DNA of 54,204 nt, from NCBI RefSeq assembly GCF_047638075.1, contig NZ_JBLJBV010000096.1, forward strand, positions 1 to 54,204, in the 5' to 3' direction. Below, in pieces: positions 24,809 through 31,709 of this stretch. The notes under the pieces are model-generated. The model did not search any database and was not told the DNA's origin. It worked only from the letters and a program-made list of their open reading frames with translations. Within the stretch, counting starts at the first letter, position 1. Every line of letters starts with the position of its first letter. This stretch comes from UBA6197 sp047638075 (GTDB taxonomy: Bacteria; Pseudomonadota; Alphaproteobacteria; Rhodobacterales; Rhodobacteraceae). Both the position numbers and the translations under genes were made by a program.

Positions 24809-25482
24809 CCAACGCTGCTGCCTAAGCCGGACAGGATGGCGTTTTCTAGATCGTCGCCCTTGTCGCGCACCCATGCCGCCCGTTCATCCATGATTGCAAG
24901 CGTTGGGGCCCCGCCGAGAATGGACTTGCCATCAGCTGCGATCACCCGCACCAGCCCGCCGCCATTGCCCTCAAATTCAATTTCCAGTTTCGAGCCGCGC
25001 CGAATGATGAACTGCGCCTGATCCGCCTCGGGCAATCCTTGGATAAAGCCGAGAATAAAGCTGAACGCAGTCTTGGCCTGATCGCGGTTGCGGGCAGCGA
25101 TGATGACTTCCCGCTGGGGCTGGGGCTTCACATCGAGTGCGCCAACCAGCTCAGCCAGAGCAAGGCCAGCGGAAAGGGCGGTCTTAGCGTTGCCGCGCCC
25201 GATGGACAGGACGCCAACCATCACTCCTTTGGAAAGTGCGCCTTTGACGAATTTCCTTTGAAAATCAGCGAGTTTAAGGGGTTTTCCAGCGTTTTTGCCT
25301 TGAGGAACGCGCAAAAGCCCCAAAAACTGAATTGCGCGTATCGGCTGCGATTTTCCCCGGATTTTTTCAAGAAGAGAGAAAGGACAACTCCCTCCCCGGT
25401 CCCCAGCCTTTTGCAAGGTCGCGGCATTGGGACCATTCCCGAAGAGGTCGGCGTGCTCATGAAGGTCTCTTGCTCTGATCAT
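24625..25482 (-). pseudogene. phage terminase large subunit, C-terminally truncated
   Basis: The ATPase half of a DNA-packaging motor. The Walker A variant is LSIGRGNAKTALSAGL near residue 95 and Walker B with the catalytic Glu is APTLAIMDERAAW near residue 190, in a frame starting MIRARDLHEHADLFG with GAGGAAG 6-7 bp upstream. Full terminases have about 500 residues with a C-terminal nuclease. Here recognisable sequence ends around base 24765 (after IAALTGAG), and the remaining 47 codons run antisense into the primase remnant. The nuclease domain is missing, so packaging function is lost. It is convergent with the primase remnant across the deletion scar. Confidence 0.75.
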
Positions 25483-25851
25483 CGTGTTCTTCCTCATCTC
25501 TTCGCTTCTTCGTCGCTCTGTCCTCTTCATCCTGCTGGATGGTGAGGGTTGTTGTGATGGGTATAGGAAGGCAGCCCCGGCGCTTGCCGAGGCTGCCCCT
25601 ATACCCACCGCGATCTTGCTGGCCGGAGCCGGGCCGCCGCTTAGGGTCCATCCATGCGCGCGTCCTCGCTGGATGGTTGACCGCTGCTTTCTGCACATGG
25701 ACGCCGTGCAGGGGATCGGGCCTCGGTCTCTAGGACTGCCCTTGCTTTATGATCCCGCCCCGTGGTAAGCGCTTCCCTGTGCGGGGCCACTGTCTGAACC
25801 CTCCCCCGCACATCGGCCCGCCGCGTTAACGGCGGGCTTTCTTCTTTTCCC
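25483..25851. other. phage-remnant intergenic region
   Basis: About 370 bp without a supported gene. It contains an inverted repeat GGCAGCC/GGCTGCC near 25573-25600 and a terminator-like hairpin near 25816. In intact phages of this type, small terminase or HNH genes often lie here, but I could not recognise either. Confidence 0.45.
25816..25842 (+). terminator. terminator-like hairpin in the phage remnant
   Basis: An 8-bp stem GCCCGCCG-CGTTAA-CGGCGGGC is followed by TTTCTTC. It is oriented for plus-strand transcripts although the nearby genes are on the minus strand, so it may be left over from a deleted plus-strand gene. Confidence 0.55.
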
Positions 25852-26076
25852 TCAACCCCTCTCGATCACGTCAATCTCGCCATCGTCAGCACCATGGATG
25901 AACAGCTCAGCAACCATCTGTTGCATGAGTGACAGTTGCTTAGATGAAGGGTGCCAGTCGGGGCGGCGGCGCGCCTTCTGGATCGACAGCGCGAAGTTGC
26001 GCGCCCATCCTGGCGGTGCCTTTCCAATCACTGTCCGCCAATGAAACAACAGCTCGTCAATGGTGCGTTGCGTCAT
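25852..26076 (-). CDS. small phage-associated protein of unknown function
   Basis: A 74-residue protein (starting MTQRTIDELLFHWRTVIG). No family was recognised. It is rich in charged residues and has no membrane segment. Its ATG overlaps the stop of the connector gene as ATGA, which is strong evidence for a real translated gene in the same three-gene phage cassette. A role in head completion or packaging is possible from position only. Confidence 0.6.
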   Translation of the reverse strand: MTQRTIDELLFHWRTVIGKAPPGWARNFALSIQKARRRPDWHPSSKQLSLMQQMVAELFIHGADDGEIDVIERG

Positions 26077-26621
26077 AGCGAAACCCCCCGATACCTGGCC
26101 GCAATGCGGGCCATGTGTGGCGAGGTCGTCAGCGACTTGGCGCCCATCGGTGAACGCCCGTCATAGTAAAGCGCGGCCTGATCCATCACGGCTTGCGCAA
26201 GGTCGCGCGGCACATCTTGTTCAGACGCGCCAAACCCGGCTTGGTATTCAATGGTTAAGCGGTCGGGTAGTAACTCGTAGAATGGGGCGCGCCATCGAAT
26301 ATACGGACGCGCGCCGCCCTCAAAGGTGAACGCCGTAAACGGTTCGCCGTCTATTGTGACAGTTGGAACCGTGTCGTCAGCGGTTGGCCCGATAGGCAAG
26401 GTCAAGCTGCACTCGATTGCCGGGTCGAAGATCACCACACGGATGGTCTGATTTAGTAACGCGATCTGGGCGAATTGCTCGATCTCCGCAGTAGCCGCAT
26501 CAATCATGATTGCAATTGCAGCGTCATCATCATTGTGACTGACGCGCATATGATTTTTTGCCGTATGGAGAGCGACAGCCGAGGCCGTGCCATTTGCGAT
26601 TCGATGCACAAGCATTTTCAT
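26073..26621 (-). CDS. phage head-tail connector protein (HK97 gp6-like)
   Basis: A 182-residue protein with the typical start of gp6-like connectors: an N-terminal helix pattern HTAKNHMRVSHNDDDAAIAI followed by DAATAEIEQFAQIAL, and an Ig-like middle with LTIEYQAGFG, then a C-terminal helix region containing DVPRDLAQAVMDQAALYYDGR. In phages it forms a ring joining portal and tail. Both ends overlap neighbours by 4 bp (ATGA), so it belongs to a tightly coupled operon. Only this and the terminase show structural-phage homology; portal, protease and capsid genes are absent. Confidence 0.72.
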   Translation of the reverse strand: MKMLVHRIANGTASAVALHTAKNHMRVSHNDDDAAIAIMIDAATAEIEQFAQIALLNQTIRVVIFDPAIECSLTLPIGPTADDTVPTVTIDGEPFTAFTFEGGARPYIRWRAPFYELLPDRLTIEYQAGFGASEQDVPRDLAQAVMDQAALYYDGRSPMGAKSLTTSPHMARIAARYRGVSL

Positions 26622-27082
26622 TGGCCGGCCTCCTTCTGCACATAGGCGAGGAAAGCGGCCTGATCCTTTGCGGGCATCGCCTGAAAGCAGACCAAGGCAT
26701 AAGCTTTATGTTCTGCCGGAGTTGACCGCTTCGCCCAGCTCTTCGCTTCATCCATTGCGTTGATCAACGGAACGGGTGGCACTGGAACGCGCATGTCGTC
26801 CAGCGCGGCGGACATGAGCAACGCCGCGTCAAGTGGGTGGCAATCGGCAATCGCCTGGATCAACAAGGTTGAAGCCATCGCCCGAAGGCGATACTCTTCT
26901 AAGTCGAAGATACTGCTTTTCTGATCAGCCCCGATTGCGCCCGCCAGCGCGTCGGGGTTTTTCGTTTTGCCGTTGGACAAAGCGGGATTTTTCGCTTTGT
27001 TGTCAGAGGGGGTATTGGTGTCGATTGGACAGCCTATGCCCTTGTTATCGCTGGAAACTGACACAACCCTACGGGCTGTCAC
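26618..27082 (-). CDS. phage-associated protein of unknown function
   Basis: A 154-residue protein with no recognised family. The N-terminal 60 residues are polar and low in complexity (DNKAKNPALSNGKTKNPDAL). The C-terminal part is alpha-helical (ASTLLIQAIADCHPLDAALLMSAAL and KSWAKRSTPAEHKAYALVCFQAMP). Its stop overlaps the connector ATG as ATGA. The longest frame starts at a GTG inside the right attachment repeat, so either the N terminus was created by integration or a later start is used; an internal ATG gives MASTLLIQAI. Confidence 0.5.
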   Translation of the reverse strand: MTARRVVSVSSDNKGIGCPIDTNTPSDNKAKNPALSNGKTKNPDALAGAIGADQKSSIFDLEEYRLRAMASTLLIQAIADCHPLDAALLMSAALDDMRVPVPPVPLINAMDEAKSWAKRSTPAEHKAYALVCFQAMPAKDQAAFLAYVQKEAGQ

Positions 27083-27085
27083 CTT
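27067..27085. repeat. right attachment repeat (attR), imperfect copy of the tRNA-Glu 3' end
   Basis: CCCTACGGGCTG (27067-27078) matches the tRNA-Glu 3' end at 22886-22897 exactly. The following bases TCACCT match CCACTT at four of six positions. It marks the right end of a roughly 4.2 kb element carrying the integrase and phage remnants. Confidence 0.65.
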
Positions 27086-27281
27086 ACCATTTAAGTTTTT
27101 GATTTTATTGAGATTTTAAAAACTCTGAAATCTTTACCTAAAGACTGCCTAGACTTTCAAACGGCACGTTTAGGCGCGTGGACCACCAACCGAAGGCCAT
27201 AACCGTTCACGCAAACGTGAGCCAGTCGCTTGCCGGGTGCATCCGCTTCGCGGCGTACTATGGCGACAGAAATGAATTTAA

Positions 27282-27557
27282 ATGGAAAACATTACTTCGG
27301 ACGCTCTTACGGGCTTGGGTTTGGTGATTACCTTTTTCGGGGCTGGAATAACGGCTCGCGCTGTCATGGTGAAGGACGACGGCGCAATTGAAATCGGAAC
27401 GGCGCGGGTAATGGCCGATAACCGCGCCGACCGCATTCACAACCCAATGGTGCAGAACTTGCTTGCGTCCTCACGCGGGGCACGGCGTGGTTTGTGTCTT
27501 ATCGCTGGCGGCACTTTGCTGCAAATTGTCCCAATAGCCTGTCGCCTTATTTCGTAG
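27282..27557 (+). CDS. small hypothetical membrane protein
   Basis: A 91-residue protein with two hydrophobic segments, GLGLVITFFGAGITARAVMV near the N terminus and GLCLIAGGTLLQIVPIAC at the C terminus, joined by a polar loop. This suggests a two-span inner-membrane protein. No strong ribosome site is visible and no family was recognised, but the amino-acid pattern looks genuine. It lies just outside the right attachment repeat, in a stretch that is more AT-rich than its surroundings. Confidence 0.5.
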   Translation: MENITSDALTGLGLVITFFGAGITARAVMVKDDGAIEIGTARVMADNRADRIHNPMVQNLLASSRGARRGLCLIAGGTLLQIVPIACRLIS

Positions 27558-27787
27558 GCAATCGCTTAAAAACGCACCGGCGCTTCGCACAGCCGGGGTA
27601 GTCGTTCCTAATTGGGTCCATGGGATTTCAGAAACAGATTTCGGCGGCGCCGATTACAGGGCAATCGCACCGCCCTCGGCGGAATCTGGGCGGACAACCC
27701 CGTGAACTGCCGCGCCTATGGATATGCACCAGCCCAATATGGGCGCATTGATACCGCCGGAAAATTTTCCGCATTCCCAAAGCGGGC
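27558..27787. other. intergenic region with a possible 3' gene remnant
   Basis: A plus-strand frame over about 27650-27789 reads LGGIWADNPVNCRAYGYAP and ends at a stop near the end of tonB. It looks like the C-terminal remnant of a small secreted protein, but it has no usable start, so no gene is called. Confidence 0.3.
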
Positions 27788-28585
27788 CTAACGGGAAAAC
27801 TGGATCGCGAGCGAGAAGTCATAGCCCGTCTCCGAAAGGCCCTTGGGGGCAGCCGGGAATTTTCCGGCGCGTTTCACCGCCTGTAGCGCCGCCTGATCCA
27901 ACGCCGCGTTACCCGATGACCGCACCACCGATACGGCCGCAAGCACGCCCGCACGCGTTACCTTCAGCCGCACCGTTACCTTGCCTGATGCACCATTGGC
28001 CGCCGAGGGATAGGTCTTGCGCCTTTCGATACGGGCGCGAATGGCTGCGCCCCAACTGGCCCGCAGATCCTGGGTGCGGGCCTTTGACAACGTGCCTGCC
28101 TGCGCCTGCCCGCCCGCCCCCACTGACGCGCCGCCCCCCGAACCCGCAGCACGCGCAGCGGGGGCAGCAGCGCTGGGTTTGCGGCTTTCAGCCTTTGGCT
28201 GAGGGTGTTTGACGGGTTTCGCCACAGGGTCGGGCTTGGGCAGGGGTTTGGTGTTTGGCAACGGCTTATCGGGGGGCGGTGGCGGGAATGTTGGCGCCTC
28301 TGGCGGCAACAGCGACAGTTCTGGCAACTCGATCTTGAACACCGGAATTTCGGGCGGGGTATCGGGCAGTTTCAAGTCAGGCTCGGGTAGGGTAATGCGT
28401 TCCCAATCTGCGATCAGCGCCAGCGTGGCGGCATCGGCGGGCTCCAGGCTGATCAGATCCTCGCCCCCCGCCCCCGAGGCAACCGCCCCCGCCCGCTGCG
28501 CGCCCATCGCAAACAGCCCCACATGCAGCCCCAGCGCCAAGGCGCCAAAAACACCAAACTCCAGCAGGCCGCGCGCGCGTGTCAT
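27788..28585 (-). CDS. tonB: TonB-like energy transducer
   Basis: A 265-residue protein that carries proton-motive-force energy from the ExbB/ExbD complex to outer-membrane receptors. It has an N-terminal membrane anchor (LLEFGVFGALALGLHVGLFAM), a long periplasmic Pro/Lys-rich spacer (PPPPPDKPLPNTKPLPKPDP), and a C-terminal TonB domain from about residue 175 (RIERRKTYPSAANGASGKVT, then VVRSSGNAALDQAALQAVKR). The start overlaps the upstream exbD stop by 4 bp. It is last in the exbB-exbD-exbD-tonB operon and probably serves the heme/iron receptor encoded at 31710-33746. Confidence 0.92.
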   Translation of the reverse strand: MTRARGLLEFGVFGALALGLHVGLFAMGAQRAGAVASGAGGEDLISLEPADAATLALIADWERITLPEPDLKLPDTPPEIPVFKIELPELSLLPPEAPTFPPPPPDKPLPNTKPLPKPDPVAKPVKHPQPKAESRKPSAAAPAARAAGSGGGASVGAGGQAQAGTLSKARTQDLRASWGAAIRARIERRKTYPSAANGASGKVTVRLKVTRAGVLAAVSVVRSSGNAALDQAALQAVKRAGKFPAAPKGLSETGYDFSLAIQFSR

Positions 28586-29022
28586 GGTGCGGCCCCCACC
28601 ACCGCCACCAGATCGACCGAGGCAAACCCCGCCTGCCCCAGTTGCGGCAATAACGCCGCCAGCCGGGCCGTTGGGGCCTGTCCGTCGGCGCGCAGCAGCA
28701 GGCGCGCGGGGGTCAGGTCACAATCCTCAAAGGCGCAAAATTCCTGACGCGCGGCGATCAGCGCCTCAAACAGTGGGGTGTCGTCATCGGCGCCGGTGCT
28801 GATCAGATCGTGAAAACCCAAAGCACCCTCAGCGCTGAGATAAAGGGTGAAATCCCCCAATGCCTCGGCCTCGGCGCGGGCCTCGGGCGGGGTGATGGCA
28901 AAGGGTTCGGGCGGGGCCATCTTTGCCGAGATCAGAAAAAAGATCAGCAGCAAAAACACCACGTTGATCATCGGCAACATGGTCTCACCGCCACGTCGGC
29001 GCGGAGGGGTGGAAAAATCCAT
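28582..29022 (-). CDS. exbD: ExbD/TolR family protein (second copy)
   Basis: A 146-residue biopolymer-transport protein with one N-terminal membrane helix (MLPMINVVFLLLIFFLISAK) and a periplasmic domain. The usual membrane Asp of ExbD (LTPMIDVVF in the neighbouring copy) is Asn here (PMINVVF), which is notable because that Asp carries protons. The rest (ARLAALLPQLGQAGFASVDLVAV) is normal. It sits 3 bp after the first exbD copy and overlaps tonB by 4 bp. It may be a structural partner in a mixed ExbD dimer. Confidence 0.88.
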   Translation of the reverse strand: MDFSTPPRRRGGETMLPMINVVFLLLIFFLISAKMAPPEPFAITPPEARAEAEALGDFTLYLSAEGALGFHDLISTGADDDTPLFEALIAARQEFCAFEDCDLTPARLLLRADGQAPTARLAALLPQLGQAGFASVDLVAVVGAAP

Positions 29023-29025
29023 CCC

Positions 29026-29409
29026 CTATTCCACCAGAATAAGCCGGGTAAAGCCGGCTTCGCGCAGATCATCCATTATCGTTACCAGATCTTGCAGGCT
29101 GGCGGTTTTGCCGCGCAGGATGATCGGGTCTGTCGGGGCGGACACCAACTGGCCAAGCTGTGCTATAAGGGCATCGCGTGGCAGATCCGCCCCGTTCAGC
29201 GCCAACATCCCACCGGCCCCGATATCCAGCAGACGCGCGGGCCCCTGCCACTGACCGCCTTGCCCCGTAGCCGCCGCCAGCGGGATAACACTGTCATGCG
29301 CAAACCGCGACGACAGCATAAAAAACACCAAAAGCAAAAACACGACGTCAATCATCGGCGTCAGGTCCGTGCGGCGGCGTGGTTTGGGGGTGGCAAAGGA
29401 AAACATCAC
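29026..29409 (-). CDS. exbD: ExbD/TolR family protein (first copy)
   Basis: A 127-residue protein with one N-terminal membrane helix containing the conserved Asp (RRRTDLTPMIDVVFLLLVFF) and a periplasmic domain. It uses proton flow with ExbB to energise TonB. Its ATG overlaps the exbB stop by 4 bp, and the second exbD begins 3 bp after its stop. It keeps the proton-carrying Asp that the second copy lacks. Confidence 0.92.
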   Translation of the reverse strand: MMFSFATPKPRRRTDLTPMIDVVFLLLVFFMLSSRFAHDSVIPLAAATGQGGQWQGPARLLDIGAGGMLALNGADLPRDALIAQLGQLVSAPTDPIILRGKTASLQDLVTIMDDLREAGFTRLILVE

Positions 29410-30119
29410 TCGGCCGCGGCGGCGACAACCGGCTTGGCTTGGGTCGCGGCAGGCGCCGCGCCAATGAATACCCGCGTTGCGGTGTCTTCCATGTCGTGGC
29501 GCAGGCGGTCAACAACGCTTTCAAACCACGTCAACGCGATCTGCGCCGGAATTGCCACCGCCATACCGGCCGCGGTGGTCAAAAGCGCCTCCCAGATACC
29601 GCCGGCAAGGGCTGAGGGGTCTGCCCGCGCACCCGCCTCTTGCAGCGCCTGAAAGGCCGCGATCATACCCGTAACGGTGCCCAAAAGCCCCAGCAGCGGC
29701 CCGATGGTCGCGGCCAGTTCCAACCCGCGAAGCCCGCTGCGCGCCTGCGCCAAAAGCGCACGGGCCTGACGGGCGGTTTCAGTTTTGGCGTCCGCCTCAG
29801 AGAGGCCGGGGTCGGCGGCGCTGTCCATCGCAGCGCGCAGCAAACGCGCGCGCAATGACCGCCGACCGGCAAGGCAGATCCGCGCCTCATCTTGTTGCCC
29901 CTGCGCCCAGAACGCCAGCGCGCGCGCAGACCGCCGGCCGCCCGACCAGGCCCCAAACCACATCAACTGCCAGACCTTCCACAGGATCAACGTGGTCATC
30001 AAAACCGAGACCACCGCGATGGCCCACATCGCCGGGCCGCCCATGACGATAAAATCACGCAGCGTTTCAAGCCCCTGAGAGGCATCGAAAGCATAGGTCG
30101 TCAACAGTTGGTCCATCAT
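29406..30119 (-). CDS. exbB: ExbB/TolQ/MotA proton-channel family protein
   Basis: A 237-residue inner-membrane protein with three membrane helices: GGPAMWAIAVVSVLMTTLIL near residue 28, and a pair formed by LAATIGPLLGLLGTVTGMIAAF near 135 and ALLTTAAGMAVAIPAQIALT near 180. The GLLGTVxGM and TTAxGxxVAIPA motifs are the family signature. With ExbD it makes the motor that drives TonB. It is the first gene of the four-gene operon. Two adjacent ATGs make the exact start uncertain by one codon. Confidence 0.93.
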   Translation of the reverse strand: MMDQLLTTYAFDASQGLETLRDFIVMGGPAMWAIAVVSVLMTTLILWKVWQLMWFGAWSGGRRSARALAFWAQGQQDEARICLAGRRSLRARLLRAAMDSAADPGLSEADAKTETARQARALLAQARSGLRGLELAATIGPLLGLLGTVTGMIAAFQALQEAGARADPSALAGGIWEALLTTAAGMAVAIPAQIALTWFESVVDRLRHDMEDTATRVFIGAAPAATQAKPVVAAAAE

Positions 30120-30262
30120 CGTCTCCGGCAGGCGGTGTCAGCGGTTCGGCCCCGCATTTCCTACATATCTTCTCAATTTGCTTCCAGATATTTCGCGCAA
30201 GCGTTTGCTGGCGAGGCAAGTATAGGGCAAGACCCCGCCAATCAAAACAGCACGCCCAAACG

Positions 30263-30285
30263 AAAGGGCGCCCAAGGGCGCCCCG
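30263..30285 (-). terminator. intrinsic terminator of the bfr operon
   Basis: On the minus strand, GGGCGCC-CTTG-GGCGCCC is followed by TTTC. It lies 27-49 bp after the bacterioferritin stop. Confidence 0.75.
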
Positions 30286-30311
30286 CGTTGCCTGAGATGA
30301 TCACGGCGCGG

Positions 30312-30797
30312 TTATTCGGCCTCGTTCGCGGGCTTGGCGTTCAAAAGGCCGTATTTTTCTTCACCCAGACGGTCAAACAGGCCCAGTTGGGTCTCCAGAT
30401 AATCAATATGCCCTTCTTCATCGGCAATCAGCGCATCAAAAAGGGCGCGGGTGACGAAATCACCCACCGCATCGCAGTGCTTGCGTGCCTCTATGTAAAG
30501 GGTGCGGGCGTCATGTTCGCCGGCAAGATCACATTCCAGTGTTTCGCGCAGGGTCTGGCCAATCCGCAGCGGATCCAGCTTTTGCAGGTTGGGATGGCCT
30601 TCCAGAAAGATGATCCGATCAATCAGCCGATCGGCATGGCCCATTTCTTCAATGCTTTCGGCACGGGATTTGGCGGCAAGATGACCGTAACCCCAATCTT
30701 CCTGCAAGCGAAAATGCAGCCAGTACTGGCTGACCGCTGTCAGTTCAGACCGCAGTGCCGCGTTCAGATACTCGATGACTTTGGCGTCGCCCTTCAT
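30312..30797 (-). CDS. bfr: bacterioferritin
   Basis: A 161-residue heme-containing ferritin that stores iron in a 24-mer shell. The ferroxidase ligands Glu18 (NAALRSELTA), Glu51 and His54 (ESIEEMGHAD), Glu94 (TLECDLAGEHDA) and Glu127/His130 (ADEEGHIDYLE) are visible. Met52 is the axial heme ligand that marks true Bfr. The ATG at 30797 follows AGGA and gives the standard MKGDAKVIEYLN start. The first 53 bases lie inside the 3' end of the bfd frame, so translation of the two is probably linked. It is last in the small gene-hemP-bfd-bfr operon. Confidence 0.96.
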   Translation of the reverse strand: MKGDAKVIEYLNAALRSELTAVSQYWLHFRLQEDWGYGHLAAKSRAESIEEMGHADRLIDRIIFLEGHPNLQKLDPLRIGQTLRETLECDLAGEHDARTLYIEARKHCDAVGDFVTRALFDALIADEEGHIDYLETQLGLFDRLGEEKYGLLNAKPANEAE

Positions 30798-31044
30798 GAT
30801 ATTTTCCTGTTCCAAGGTTCGGAATTGACCGGTCGGCCTCTGTTGCCCCAGCCACCTTCAAACTGGCACAACTACGCATTGTGTCAAGAAACAGTGGCAT
30901 ACAACCGCCACAATCAGCGCGTTTTCCCAATGCGCGATACACCTTGCCGGGGGTGATGATGGTAGCGGGATCAGCGGCGCGCATCCAATCCACAGCGGCG
31001 CGGATCTGGTGGTTCGTTATGTTCATGCAGTGGCAGACGATCAT
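30745..31044 (-). CDS. bfd: bacterioferritin-associated ferredoxin
   Basis: A 99-residue [2Fe-2S] protein that donates electrons to Bfr to release stored iron. The four cluster cysteines are in MIVCHCMNIT (Cys4, Cys6) and KRADCGGCMP. The typical Bfd fold ends around residue 65; the last 30 residues are an unusual hydrophilic tail, and the final 53 bases overlap the bfr gene in another frame. It starts 38 bp after hemP, with an AGAGAG ribosome site. Context and cysteine pattern make the function secure. Confidence 0.9.
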   Translation of the reverse strand: MIVCHCMNITNHQIRAAVDWMRAADPATIITPGKVYRALGKRADCGGCMPLFLDTMRSCASLKVAGATEADRSIPNLGTGKYHEGRRQSHRVSERGTAV

Positions 31045-31082
31045 GGGACTCTCTGGGTAAGATTAAGCTGGGGGGTGAATAC

Positions 31083-31235
31083 CTATTTGGTCAGGATCAG
31101 TTTTCCGGCCTTTGTGATGCGTAAAGTGTAGATCTGTTCATCCAGCACTATGCGCGCGCATGTCTGCCCCGCAGTCATGGCACGGGCATCATAGGAGGGC
31201 GTGTTATCCGCCAAGGTGGGGGACAGCATGCTCAT
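31083..31235 (-). CDS. hemP: hemin uptake protein HemP
   Basis: A 50-residue member of the HemP family, recognised by the C-terminal block IYTLRITKAGKLILTK. HemP proteins accompany heme receptors and in some species act as activators of heme-uptake genes. The ATG at 31235 is chosen because it overlaps the stop of the upstream 51-residue gene (ATGA) and has GAGGGA 6 bp upstream. A longer frame would need a GTG at 31292 without a ribosome site. Confidence 0.88.
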   Translation of the reverse strand: MSMLSPTLADNTPSYDARAMTAGQTCARIVLDEQIYTLRITKAGKLILTK

Positions 31236-31387
31236 GTCGCGTCCCTCAAGGGGTTCGACACTGCGTCGATCAGCGATTCTGGGCTGGGCCACCTTGAAAA
31301 GGCTTGCGCCAGTATTTCCATAAGCGACACGGACGTTTCCATATCATTCAAGTCCCACAAAGGCGTCTGCACAGTTTGCGCTTGCAT
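31232..31387 (-). CDS. novel 51-residue small protein upstream of hemP
   Basis: A short gene whose protein begins MQAQTVQTPLWDLNDMETSV, continues with an amphipathic middle (SLMEILAQAFSRWPSPESL) and ends SNPLRDAT. No family was recognised. Three features support it: an AAGGAG site 8 bp before the ATG, a TGA that overlaps the hemP ATG by 4 bp (ATGA), and a protein-like composition with no membrane segment. It would be the first gene of the operon with hemP, bfd and bfr, so a role in heme or iron handling or in regulation is likely but unproven. Confidence 0.75.
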   Translation of the reverse strand: MQAQTVQTPLWDLNDMETSVSLMEILAQAFSRWPSPESLIDAVSNPLRDAT

Positions 31388-31709
31388 ATCTTTCTCCTTG
31401 GCAAGGCTACGCCGGGCTGTCCCCGCAGGGTGGCTGGGTCGTTTGTGTAATCTTATTTATTTAGTCACCTTTGTAAATCAGATTCTTTTAGTCACCTATA
31501 GCACGGCAATATTTGCCGCACCCGGTGCGGCACTATGGCGGCGCTTTGGTGTGGGAATTTGACCTATATCAATGATAACTCTGCCTAGAGTACGCATTAG
31601 CAACCGCTCGTTGGCGGGTAATCCGCTCGTTTTATATGGCGCCCGGCACGTTGCCGGGTTCCCGCCACCCCCGCTTGCCAGAACCGCCCTTGGTTCAAAG
31701 GATGACATC
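31388..31709. promoter_or_regulatory. divergent promoter region between the hemP operon and the TonB receptor
   Basis: About 320 non-coding, AT-rich bases. It holds a direct repeat TTTAGTCACCT at 31460-31470 and 31487-31497 (27 bp apart) and an FNR-type box at 31559-31572. No perfect Fur or Irr palindrome was seen. The direct repeat could bind an iron- or heme-responsive regulator controlling both directions. Confidence 0.5.
31559..31572 (+). promoter_or_regulatory. FNR/FnrL-type binding site
   Basis: TTGAC-CTAT-ATCAA, whose reverse complement is TTGAT-ATAG-GTCAA, matching the alphaproteobacterial FNR consensus TTGAT-N4-GTCAA/ATCAA. It lies 138 bp before the receptor ATG and suggests oxygen control of heme or iron uptake in an organism that also carries nor genes. 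Confidence 0.55.

Noticed and set aside
22826..27085. A complete, inducible prophage
   Set aside because: Portal, capsid, tail and lysis genes are absent, and the primase and terminase genes are truncated.
29892..30956. A long plus-strand frame across bfr and exbB
   Set aside because: It is antisense to both bacterioferritin and ExbB coding sequence and crosses a terminator.
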